Below are positions 1 through 5,097 of a DNA stretch of 5,414 nt, one piece after another. Origin of the DNA: an uncultured Eubacterium sp. Lineage in GTDB: Bacteria > Bacillota > Clostridia > Peptostreptococcales > Anaerovoracaceae. How positions within the stretch are numbered: the stretch's first letter is position 1; the number at the start of each line of letters is the position of its first letter. A program made the position numbers and the translations under genes. The notes under the pieces were generated by a model. The model was not told the origin of the DNA. It made no database searches and saw only the letters and a program-made list of their open reading frames with translations. Location of the stretch: positions 1 through 5,414 of the forward strand of contig URXI01000293.1 in assembly GCA_900551775.1 (NCBI GenBank), read 5' to 3'.

Positions 1-570
1 GCGAAGGACCGGGGCGGCTTTGTCATGGGCGAAGGCGCTGGGGTGCTTTTACTGGAAGAATATGAACACGCTGCAGCCAGAGGAGCGAGAATCCTTGGCG
101 AGGTGGTGGGTTATGGCGTCAGCTGTGATGCCAACCATATGACAGCGCCACTTGAGGACGGCAGCGGCGCGGCGGCATGCATGACGACGGCTATGGCGGA
201 TGCTGGCGTGACGGCAGAGCAGATCGGCTATGTCAACGCCCACGGCACGGCGACGCCGATGAACGACAGGTGCGAGACGCTGGCTGTAAAATCGGCATTT
301 GGCGATGCGGCGTCAAAGATGCTCATGTCTTCGACAAAATCCATGACGGGACATCTCCTGGGTGCATCGGGCGCGGTGGAAGCGCTGTTTACCGTATCAG
401 CGCTTACAGATCAGTTTGCACCGCCGACGGCAGGATATAAGGTGCCGGATCCGGAATGCGATCTGGACATCGTGCCGAACCGGGGCAGAGCGATGAAAAC
501 CGAATATGCCATGTCCAATTCCCTTGGATTTGGCGGTCACAATGCATCAATTATCTTCAGGAGGGTATAA
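1..570 (+). CDS. fabF: FabF, beta-ketoacyl-ACP synthase II, C-terminal 189 residues (5' end outside window)
   Basis: This enzyme condenses malonyl-ACP with a growing acyl-ACP in the cytosolic type II fatty acid synthase (3-oxoacyl-ACP synthase II). The reading frame is open from base 1 and begins inside the conserved KDRxGFVMGEGAG block, so about 220 N-terminal residues, including the active-site cysteine, lie outside the window (FabF proteins are usually near 410 residues). Visible hallmarks are HMTAP, the first catalytic histidine in NAHGTATP (His at bases 241-243), the KSMTGHLLGASGA block with its lysine and the second catalytic histidine (352-354), and the C-terminal GFGGHNAS gate loop. 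The usual NSFGFGG reads NSLGFGG here, a mild variation. The TAA stop is two bases before the fabZ start, and the last arginine codons double as the fabZ ribosome binding site, so the two genes are co-transcribed. FabF rather than FabB is favoured by motif pattern and context. Confidence 0.96.
   Translation, partial: AKDRGGFVMGEGAGVLLLEEYEHAAARGARILGEVVGYGVSCDANHMTAPLEDGSGAAACMTTAMADAGVTAEQIGYVNAHGTATPMNDRCETLAVKSAFGDAASKMLMSSTKSMTGHLLGASGAVEALFTVSALTDQFAPPTAGYKVPDPECDLDIVPNRGRAMKTEYAMSNSLGFGGHNASIIFRRV
559..565 (+). promoter_or_regulatory. fabZ ribosome binding site inside the fabF 3' end
   Basis: AGGAGGG lies 7 bases before the ATG at 573 and is read as the final Arg-Arg codons of fabF. It decides the fabZ start: the same frame is open further upstream (an ATG at 456), but that stretch is fabF sequence in another frame and has no family resemblance. 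The overlap suggests translational coupling. Confidence 0.85.
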
Positions 571-572
571 TA

Positions 573-1004
573 ATGGAACTAAATTCAAATCAGATACAGG
601 AAATCATCCCTCACAGATATCCGTTTTTGCTGGTGGACAAAATCATCGACATGGAAGAGGGGAAGTGGGCGAGAGGCATCAAATGCGTCACTGCCAATGA
701 GATGCATTTTCTGGGACATTTTCCTGAGAAGCACATCATGCCGGGGGTTTTGATTATGGAAGCCCTGTCGCAGACCGGTGCGGTTGCCATCCTTTCGCAG
801 CCAGAGAACAAAGGCAAAATCGTCGTCTTTGGCGGCATCAAAAACTGCCGCTTTAAGGAACAGGTGGTGCCGGGTGACGTGCTGGATCTCTACTGCGAGA
901 TGACAGAAATCCGTGGGCCGGTAGGCTTTGGCAAAGCGGTGGCGAAGGTGGGCGACAAGGTCGCCGCCCAGGGCGAGATATCATTTGTGATCACAGGCGA
1001 ATAA
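573..1004 (+). CDS. fabZ: FabZ, 3-hydroxyacyl-ACP dehydratase
   Basis: This is a hot-dog-fold enzyme of 143 residues, the normal FabZ length, which removes water from 3-hydroxyacyl-ACP to give trans-2-enoyl-ACP in the cytosolic fatty acid cycle. The N-terminus has IIPHRYPFLLVDKI (about residues 11-24). The catalytic pair is clear: His49 in LGHFPEKHIMPGVL and Glu63 in IMEALSQTGA. The later block FKEQVVPGD is also typical. The loop after the catalytic His reads EKHIMPG where many homologues have GKPIMPG, a small change next to the active site. The start is set by the AGGAGGG site inside fabF. Some Gram-positive FabZ-like proteins (FabN/FabM-type systems) also isomerise to cis-3-enoyl products for unsaturated fatty acids; sequence alone cannot decide that here. 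No accB/accC/accD/accA genes follow, unlike streptococcal-type loci, so this is the end of the fab unit in this genome. Confidence 0.95.
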   Translation: MELNSNQIQEIIPHRYPFLLVDKIIDMEEGKWARGIKCVTANEMHFLGHFPEKHIMPGVLIMEALSQTGAVAILSQPENKGKIVVFGGIKNCRFKEQVVPGDVLDLYCEMTEIRGPVGFGKAVAKVGDKVAAQGEISFVITGE

Positions 1005-1009
1005 GGCAA

Positions 1010-1038
1010 TTGCAAATTTTCTCAAAATTTGATAGAAT
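1010..1038 (+). promoter_or_regulatory. Candidate sigma-A promoter of the MarR gene
   Basis: TTGCAA (1010-1015) and TAGAAT (1033-1038) are separated by exactly 17 bases, matching -35/-10 spacing with 4/6 and 5/6 consensus matches. It starts just after the fabZ stop (1002-1004), so the MarR gene could be transcribed both from the fab operon and on its own. No terminator hairpin is seen between fabZ and the MarR gene. Confidence 0.55.
1022..1032 (+). promoter_or_regulatory. Palindrome TCAAA-A-TTTGA in the promoter spacer, candidate MarR operator
   Basis: This perfect 5+1+5 inverted repeat fills the right half of the spacer and abuts the -10 box. A repressor bound here would block RNA polymerase. 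MarR-family genes are commonly autoregulated from such sites, and the adjacent MarR product is the natural candidate. AT-rich promoters give short palindromes by chance, so binding is inference. Confidence 0.45.
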
Positions 1039-1074
1039 AAGTTAAGCGATAAAGCGTAAGAAATGGAGAGAGGT

Positions 1075-1521
1075 ATGCTGGAAAAGAATTTTTCTGATAT
1101 TTACACGAAATTCAAACTGAGCTTGTACTCCAAAGTGTTCAATCAGGATATTGATGTGGAGGATGCGCTCTCGTCCATGGAGGTGCTTTGTGTCGAGACC
1201 ATCTATTCCCTGGGGAGGCCGACCATCAACGAGTTCGCTTCTTTTGCGAAGATTTCACCTCCCAACGCTGCGTACAAGATCAACAGCCTGGTCAAGAAGG
1301 GCTATGTCCGCAGAGTGCAGAGCCAGGAGGACAAGAGAGAGTATTATCTGGAAATTACGGATAAGTACCGCAAGACTTACGGTGTCACCTACGATTATAT
1401 CGGTACTGTGATGGAGAGAATCCGGGAGCGATTTTCGCCGGAAGAGGTGAAGGAGCTGGAAGCGATCCTCGGTGTCATCGACGATGAACTGATGCCGGAG
1501 GTCAAGCTGGAAGAAGAATAA
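1075..1521 (+). CDS. MarR-family winged-helix regulator, possible FabT-like control of fatty acid genes
   Basis: This 148-residue DNA-binding protein has the MarR layout: N-terminal dimer helices (residues 1-40), a helix-turn-helix around 47-76 (PTINEFASFAKISPPNAAYKINSLVKKG) and a wing at about 78-95 with the family's D-K-R signature (residues 86-88). A C-terminal dimerisation helix follows and the protein ends in an acidic tail. ATG 1075 is preferred over in-frame ATG 1063 because GGAG at 1065-1068 lies 6 bases before it, while ATG 1063 has no Shine-Dalgarno sequence. It follows fabZ by 70 bases on the same strand. Streptococcal and lactococcal FabT, a MarR protein sensing long-chain acyl-ACP, heads fab loci; here the gene sits at the 3' end. 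A lipid-sensing role is inferred from context; another ligand is possible. A palindrome in its own promoter suggests autoregulation. Confidence 0.88.
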   Translation: MLEKNFSDIYTKFKLSLYSKVFNQDIDVEDALSSMEVLCVETIYSLGRPTINEFASFAKISPPNAAYKINSLVKKGYVRRVQSQEDKREYYLEITDKYRKTYGVTYDYIGTVMERIRERFSPEEVKELEAILGVIDDELMPEVKLEEE

Positions 1522-1531
1522 GATTTGTGAG

Positions 1532-1557
1532 CCGCAGGTTTGTCCCTGCGGTTTTTT
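1532..1557 (+). terminator. Intrinsic terminator closing the fab-MarR unit
   Basis: CCGCAGG (1532-1538) pairs with CCTGCGG (1545-1551) around a 6-base loop and is followed by six T residues (1552-1557). It begins ten bases after the MarR stop codon, which fits termination of the whole fabF-fabZ-MarR transcript. Confidence 0.9.
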
Positions 1558-1558
1558 G

Positions 1559-1576
1559 CTGTCACAAATTTGACAG
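1559..1576 (+). promoter_or_regulatory. 18-base imperfect palindrome with AAATTTGA core, candidate operator
   Basis: CTGTCA (1559-1564) and TGACAG (1571-1576) form perfect 6-base arms around CAAATT. The right part AAATTTGACAG matches AAATTTGATAG at the MarR promoter palindrome except for one base. It contains a consensus-like TTGACA (1570-1575), but no -10 box stands at the right distance. It may be a binding site read by the adjacent MarR protein. Confidence 0.3.
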
Positions 1577-1606
1577 GAACCTCGCGGTTTTGGCTCCGAA
1601 AGTGAG

Positions 1607-1635
1607 AGGACAAGGGGAAGGATATCCCTTATAAT
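1607..1635 (+). promoter_or_regulatory. Promoter of the GyrI-like gene
   Basis: A perfect TATAAT stands at 1630-1635, with AGGACA (4/6 match) at 1607-1612 and a 17-base spacer. Transcription would begin near 1642, giving a leader of about 20 bases that carries the ribosome binding site (AGGAGG, 1650-1655). The spacer contains the 8-base palindrome GGATATCC (1620-1627) and the arms AAGGG/CCCTT (1612-1616, 1626-1630), so regulator binding is possible. Confidence 0.6.
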
Positions 1636-1662
1636 AAAGAAAACCAGCGAGGAGGAGCATAC

Positions 1663-2160
1663 ATGAAGTTACCATTTCGAATTGAAAAAAGAGGCAGCTT
1701 TCGGGTCGTCGGCCATTGCATACAGACGACGAACAAGGGCAAGGAGGGGACAAAGGCGGTTCCCGCCCAGTGGAAGGAATTTCAGGAAACAGGACAGCAG
1801 GCGGCTTTGATGCCTTTGATGAACCAGGCGCCTTACGGCTTGTTCGGAATCAGCGTTTACAATACGGATCCGGCGGACTCGAGAAGGTTCGATCATTATA
1901 TCGCCGTTTCCAGCGATCAGGAAGCAGAGGGGCTGGATGCGTATACCGTACCGGCGGCGACCTGGGCGGTGTTTCCGTGCACGGTGGAAACCATCGGAAA
2001 GACCGAGGCAATGGCCATCACAAAGTGGCTGCCCAAGTCAGATTACAAGCCACTCAATGCAGGCTATCTCACAGGCCGGATGAAGTCGGGCGCACCGGAC
2101 ATCGAGTATTATGGGGAAGGCGATTCAGTGGAAGTATGGGTTGCAGTCAGAGAAAAATAA
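1663..2160 (+). CDS. Stand-alone GyrI-like (AraC effector-binding / SHS2) small-molecule-binding protein
   Basis: This 165-residue protein consists only of the GyrI-like domain found at the C-terminus of Rob/BmrR-type regulators; it has no helix-turn-helix. Visible family features are the opening strand FRIEKRGSFRVVG, the region PYGLFGISVYN (about 57-67), DHYIAV (77-82), the VPAATWAVFPC strand (96-106), the amphipathic WLPKSDYKP segment (122-130) and the closing EYYGEGDSVEVWVAV (148-162), where the acidic and aromatic residues line the ligand pocket in known members. Such free domains bind cationic or hydrophobic compounds, and some have been linked to drug hydrolysis or gyrase protection; which applies here is unknown. 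The start is fixed by AGGAGG seven bases upstream. The gene has its own promoter and terminator, so it is monocistronic. A second GyrI domain is encoded in the AraC-type gene at 4041-4949. Confidence 0.88.
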   Translation: MKLPFRIEKRGSFRVVGHCIQTTNKGKEGTKAVPAQWKEFQETGQQAALMPLMNQAPYGLFGISVYNTDPADSRRFDHYIAVSSDQEAEGLDAYTVPAATWAVFPCTVETIGKTEAMAITKWLPKSDYKPLNAGYLTGRMKSGAPDIEYYGEGDSVEVWVAVREK

Positions 2161-2162
2161 CC

Positions 2163-2203
2163 AAAAGAGCGTATCTTCAATTTGACGATATGCTCTTTTC
2201 TTA
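2163..2203 (+). terminator. Intrinsic terminator after the GyrI-like gene
   Basis: AAAAGAGCGTATC (2163-2175) pairs with GATATGCTCTTTT (2187-2199) over 13 pairs, one of them G-U, around an 11-base loop. The A-rich and T-rich arms make it usable in both directions, so it may also end the convergent DJ-1-family gene, whose stop is at 2209-2211. Confidence 0.85.
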
Positions 2204-2208
2204 GTTAT

Positions 2209-2847
2209 TCAGTTATCCCTGCTATGGGGTAAAGTTTGCATGAGTGCAAAGAACCGTTCTGGTTCTCCAGTACGGAAATATTCGTACCAGGCTTCTAAAG
2301 TATTCGCTTCAAAAACACCCAAATGTTCAATAATTTGTTTCGCCCACGGCAAAGCCCCAGTGGAGCTTGCAGTAATCAAATTGTTGTCCGCTACAGAGGG
2401 CCTGTCTATATAGAAGCTCTGCCCTTTATAACCAGGAGAAAACATTTCAAGAAAGCCCGGCCCATTACTGGTATGGGGACGATGATCCAATAGCCCGAAG
2501 CTGGCAAGGGCAGTAGTTGCTCCACAGATTGCACACACAGTCGCCCCTAAAGAGAGAAATTCGCCTGCTTTTTCGATAATGGAGCCGTGTTTTGGGTCGT
2601 TCCAGGTATCTGCACCTGGTAACACCAACACGCTTGTTTCACTTATAATCATGTCATCAATCGAGCAATCCGGCAGGATTGTCAGCCCGCCCATTGTATG
2701 GATTGGCAATTTTGAATCGCTGACTGTTTTGAGAGATACGCGCGGCGCATCCTTTTTAAAGAAACGACCAGAATGCAACTCCGCAGTAACGTAGCCTATC
2801 TCCCAGTCAGCTAAGGTATCAAGAACATAAATATAGATTGTATACAT
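2209..2847 (-). CDS. DJ-1/PfpI-family protein (class I glutamine amidotransferase-like fold)
   Basis: This cytosolic protein of 212 residues has the DJ-1/PfpI fold. Key positions are Glu16 in DTLADWEIGY, the VLVLPGAD strand (73-80), the nucleophile elbow AICGATTALA with Cys108, and His125 in GLLDHRPHTSN. Cys108, a glutamate and a histidine are what this superfamily uses for protease, glyoxalase, deglycase-like or chaperone activities; the exact reaction cannot be told. A second cysteine (105) sits three residues before the nucleophile, a CxxC spacing that could respond to oxidation. From memory the N-terminal half resembles the Bacillus YdeA-type subgroup, without proof. The start is supported by GGAGG on the minus strand (2854-2858) six bases upstream. 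It is divergent from the WYL regulator, the usual layout for a regulator and its target. The gene is AT-richer than the fab genes (20 G+C of 60 at 2281-2340). Confidence 0.9.
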   Translation of the reverse strand: MYTIYIYVLDTLADWEIGYVTAELHSGRFFKKDAPRVSLKTVSDSKLPIHTMGGLTILPDCSIDDMIISETSVLVLPGADTWNDPKHGSIIEKAGEFLSLGATVCAICGATTALASFGLLDHRPHTSNGPGFLEMFSPGYKGQSFYIDRPSVADNNLITASSTGALPWAKQIIEHLGVFEANTLEAWYEYFRTGEPERFFALMQTLPHSRDN

Positions 2848-2878
2848 AAACTTCCTCCGTCTCTATTGTCTTATTGAT

Positions 2879-2907
2879 TTGCTTGTATTTTTATAGTACC
2901 ATATAAT
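2879..2907 (+). promoter_or_regulatory. Candidate promoter of the WYL regulator
   Basis: A perfect TATAAT (2902-2907) follows TTGCTT (2879-2884, 3/6 match) at 17 bases. The transcript would start near 2914, about 45 bases before the chosen ATG. On the minus strand a weaker pair, TTGTCA (2916-2911) and TATAAA (2895-2890) at 15 bases, could serve the DJ-1 gene, so the two promoters overlap. Confidence 0.5.
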
Positions 2908-2918
2908 TGTTGACAACA
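2908..2918 (+). promoter_or_regulatory. Palindrome TGTTG-A-CAACA, candidate operator between divergent genes
   Basis: This perfect 5+1+5 inverted repeat directly abuts the plus-strand -10 box, covers the predicted plus-strand start point and overlaps the possible minus-strand -35 element. A protein bound here would affect both divergent genes. The WYL regulator encoded next door is the likely binder, by inference. Confidence 0.45.
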
Positions 2919-2958
2919 GTATGGCAACAATCAAAAAATGATGAATGGCGGTGAGCAG

Positions 2959-3891
2959 ATGAAAGTAGACAGGCTTGTCAGTATTATTATGATACTCCTT
3001 GACAAAGAACGCATTGGGGCACAGGAGCTGGCAGATATGTTTGAAGTATCGCCCCGCACCATTTACCGCGACATAGATGCGATCAACATGGCAGGGATTC
3101 CGGTTCGTTCGACATCGGGAGTGGGCGGCGGTTTTGAAATCATGGAGCGATATAAAATTGATAGAAAGGTCTTTTCGACTGACGACCTTTCTGCCCTCTT
3201 GATGGGACTTTCCAGTCTCTCGGGTGTGATGCGAGGTGATGAACTGGTACACGCCCTTGCGAAGGTCAAAAGTTTTATTCCCGCTGAGAGAGCAAAAGAC
3301 ATTGAATTAAAAACAAACCAAATCTGTATTGATTTAAGCCCGTGGATGGGAAACAGGAATCTGCAATCCTGCGTAGACCTTATTAAAACTGCTTTGTCTG
3401 AAAAGAGGCGGCTGACCTTTGAATATATAGCCCACCACGGAAATAAAACCGCACGGACGGTCGAACCATATCAGCTTGTATTGAAAAACAGCCATTGGTA
3501 TTTGCACGGGTATTGCGGGGAGCGAAATGATTTTCGCTTATTCAGACTATCCCGAATTTCAAACCTACGAATGCAGAAGGAAACCTTTACGCCGCGAGAT
3601 TGTCAAAAACCGAATTTAGACTTTGCGGAAATTTTAGAAACGATACAAACAAAAATAAAAATCCGTATTCATAAATCCGTGACAGACAGAGTCCTTGACT
3701 TTTGTTCTTATGAAGATTTTTCGCCAGACGATGATGAACATTACATTGTCAGTTTCCCTTTTATAGAGAACGAATATCACTACAACATTCTTTTCAGTTT
3801 TGGGGATAAATGTGAGTGCTTGGAGCCGCCGCATATCCGGTCTGAAATGAAACACAGAATACGCCAGATAGCGGCCATATATGAAAGTTAA
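2959..3891 (+). CDS. WYL-domain transcriptional regulator (DeoR/YafY type, HTH_11 + WYL + WCX)
   Basis: This 310-residue regulator has the standard three-part layout. Residues 1-60 are a winged HTH with recognition helix SPRTIYRDIDAI (31-42) and wing GVGGGFEI. Residues 140-205 are a WYL domain with the actual W-Y-L at 180-182 (SHWYLHGYC) and the arginine-rich FRLFRLSRI (192-200), thought in this family to bind nucleic acid or small ligands. The last ~80 residues are a WCX-type extension ending in the IRQIAAIYES helix. ATG 2959 is chosen over in-frame ATGs at 2938 and 2941: GGCGGTGA (2947-2954) matches the ideal SD at 7 of 8 bases, and MKVDRLVSII is the usual family start. The gene is AT-rich in places (20 G+C of 60 at 3301-3360). 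It probably controls itself and the divergent DJ-1 gene, as repressor or activator unknown. Confidence 0.92.
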   Translation: MKVDRLVSIIMILLDKERIGAQELADMFEVSPRTIYRDIDAINMAGIPVRSTSGVGGGFEIMERYKIDRKVFSTDDLSALLMGLSSLSGVMRGDELVHALAKVKSFIPAERAKDIELKTNQICIDLSPWMGNRNLQSCVDLIKTALSEKRRLTFEYIAHHGNKTARTVEPYQLVLKNSHWYLHGYCGERNDFRLFRLSRISNLRMQKETFTPRDCQKPNLDFAEILETIQTKIKIRIHKSVTDRVLDFCSYEDFSPDDDEHYIVSFPFIENEYHYNILFSFGDKCECLEPPHIRSEMKHRIRQIAAIYES

Positions 3892-3896
3892 AATAT

Positions 3897-4004
3897 AGAG
3901 AGAAACGGAAAGCGATTGCCCGGGTGATGAAAGCAGACGGATACCCTGTGGAAGAGATATGCAGGCTGACCAAGCTGTCTGAACATGAGATAGAAAAGTT
4001 ATGA
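3897..4004 (+). pseudogene. 3' remnant of an Rpn/PD-(D/E)XK nuclease-family transposase-like gene
   Basis: One frame directly behind the WYL stop reads REKRKAIARVMKADGYPVEE, continuing ICRLTKLSEHEIEKL and then TGA (4002-4004). A basic stretch, a line such as 'A..M...G...EEI...T.LSE.EIEKL' and an immediate stop are the characteristic end of Rpn-type recombination-promoting nuclease/transposase proteins, which are common and often decaying in Clostridia. No start codon with a ribosome binding site precedes it, and the remaining ~250 residues of such a protein are absent, so it is a decapitated relic. The upstream limit is uncertain: the frame is open only from 3885, inside the WYL gene. The relic suggests that the WYL/DJ-1 pair inserted into, or replaced, an older gene. 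Similarity is judged by eye from about 36 residues; a chance open frame is possible. Confidence 0.5.
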
Positions 4005-4011
4005 AATGAAC

Positions 4012-4038
4012 AAAGCCGCGGACTTCTGCCGCGGCTTT
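4012..4038. terminator. Bidirectional intrinsic terminator between convergent units
   Basis: AAAGCCGCGG (4012-4021) pairs perfectly with CCGCGGCTTT (4029-4038) around a 7-base loop. The plus side ends in TTTT; the minus side continues into a T-rich run. It lies two bases beyond the AraC-type stop on the minus strand and just after the remnant on the plus strand, so it can end transcription from both sides. Confidence 0.85.
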
Positions 4039-4040
4039 TG

Positions 4041-4949
4041 TCATGATGATATGGTCTTTACCCATATTTCCATCTGCGTGGTATCGGGACTGTGGCTTTG
4101 ATAGCGCTCTGCAGAGAAGGGCTCTGCCGTGATTCCGTGGCGTGGAAGCCAGGAGCCGAAAAGATACTGATGGGCTTTATAGAGCACGTCCATGACCAGA
4201 TGCTCAAAGTTTTCTGCTTCAAAGGTACAGACGACGTACTCTCCCGGTGTCAGCTGCCAGCTCTGAAAGCCGTCGACATTGGCACCTGCAGAGGCTCTTC
4301 CGCCGGCAAAATAGTTGAAGAACCCTTCTTCATCACTTGCATAGGTGATTCCTATTTCATCGCCGCCTTGGACTAAAGCGGGGATGAAATTTTTTTGATC
4401 GTGAAATGTCCGCCAAAGGGCATCCAGGGGATCGGGACCCGACTCTATGCCGAGATCGTTGATGAACTGGAGCGGCGCTTTTGCTGACAAGCCTACAAAA
4501 GATTCTGCGCTCTGCAGCTGTCTTCTGCCGATTTCCAGAACGATGCCGTCGCTGATCAAAGGGACGTTTTCATCTATCAGCGTGTAATGGAGCAGGAGCT
4601 GCGGTTTGGTCATTCGATTGAAGACGGCCGGATTTTGTCGGTATTCTTCCGGTGTGAGGCCAAAAGTCTTTTTAAATACCCTGGTGAAGTGTTCGTGGGT
4701 AGCAAATCCTAGATCCAGGGCCACATCTAGAATCCGCCGATCCTTTTCCAGAAGTTTTTCCGTCGCAATGGCCATGCGGCGCAGTTTGATGTATTCACCT
4801 GGCGGCTTTTTCACCAACCGGCGAAAGAGCCTTTGATAATAGAATGGTGATAGAGCGGACATCTTTGCCAACTCTTCAATCTCTAAGGGTTCTGCGATAT
4901 GATTTTCAATATAATCTATGGTTACTTGTATTTGTTCCCATGCGTGCAT
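4041..4949 (-). CDS. AraC-family regulator with C-terminal GyrI-like effector domain (Rob type)
   Basis: This 302-residue activator-type regulator has two N-terminal AraC helix-turn-helices (residues 6-107): the first with LEIEELAKMSALSPFYYQRLF, the second with the family signature DVALDLGFATHEHFTRVFKK followed by FGLTPEEYR. A linker leads to a GyrI-like ligand-binding domain (about 135-300) with the EIG-I strand, LTPGEYVVCTF, GSWLPRHG and the closing MEIWVKTI. This domain order is that of Rob and related drug- or metabolite-responsive regulators. The start is the ATG at 4949-4947, with AGGAGGTG on the minus strand (4963-4956) six bases upstream. An in-frame extension back to 5156 is rejected because it would overlap the divergent DUF4003 gene and adds a sequence foreign to the family. 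The target is unknown; the divergent neighbour or an unlinked transporter are the obvious candidates. The protein ends two bases from a terminator. Confidence 0.93.
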   Translation of the reverse strand: MHAWEQIQVTIDYIENHIAEPLEIEELAKMSALSPFYYQRLFRRLVKKPPGEYIKLRRMAIATEKLLEKDRRILDVALDLGFATHEHFTRVFKKTFGLTPEEYRQNPAVFNRMTKPQLLLHYTLIDENVPLISDGIVLEIGRRQLQSAESFVGLSAKAPLQFINDLGIESGPDPLDALWRTFHDQKNFIPALVQGGDEIGITYASDEEGFFNYFAGGRASAGANVDGFQSWQLTPGEYVVCTFEAENFEHLVMDVLYKAHQYLFGSWLPRHGITAEPFSAERYQSHSPDTTQMEIWVKTISS

Positions 4950-5097
4950 GATCAGCACCTCCTTTTCCTCTATAGAATAACATAGGAATAGAAAAATATG
5001 CTTGTCTGGGAGTGCTCTTTTTGCTGCCAAAGAAAAAACACTTGTTCTCCCCGCCGTTACATTGTAAAATAGAAGAGCATAAAGAAAGGGGAACGTC
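4950..5097. other. Divergent intergenic region between the AraC-type and DUF4003 genes
   Basis: These 148 bases hold both upstream regions. For the plus strand, TTGTTC (5042-5047) and TAAAAT (5065-5070) are 17 bases apart, a plausible promoter starting near 5077, followed by the SD AAAGGGGA (5085-5092). On the minus strand I find only weak -10-like words such as TATTCT and no convincing -35 box. No RNA gene, riboswitch fold or long palindrome is evident. Confidence 0.5.

Noticed and set aside
456..572. Longer fabZ start at ATG 456
   Set aside because: The added 39 residues are out-of-frame fabF sequence; FabZ homologues start at the ATG at 573, which has AGGAGGG before it.
1570..1598. TTGACA as -35 box of a promoter before the GyrI gene
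   Set aside because: No -10-like hexamer occurs 16-18 bases downstream; the perfect TATAAT at 1630 pairs better with 1607-1612.
1532..1662. Possible riboswitch or attenuator leader before the GyrI gene
   Set aside because: The hairpin at 1532-1557 directly follows the MarR stop and precedes the GyrI promoter, so it is a plain terminator; the predicted GyrI leader is only about 20 bases.
2863..3252. 129-codon minus-strand open frame
   Set aside because: It overlaps the well-supported WYL gene and the divergent promoter region, and its translation resembles no family I know.
3634..4065. 143-codon minus-strand open frame over the WYL gene end, remnant and terminator
   Set aside because: It runs through the terminator hairpin and antisense to the WYL C-terminus, with no recognisable motif.
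4092..4376. 94-codon plus-strand open frame
   Set aside because: It is antisense to the conserved GyrI-like domain of the AraC-type gene and has no SD or family signature.
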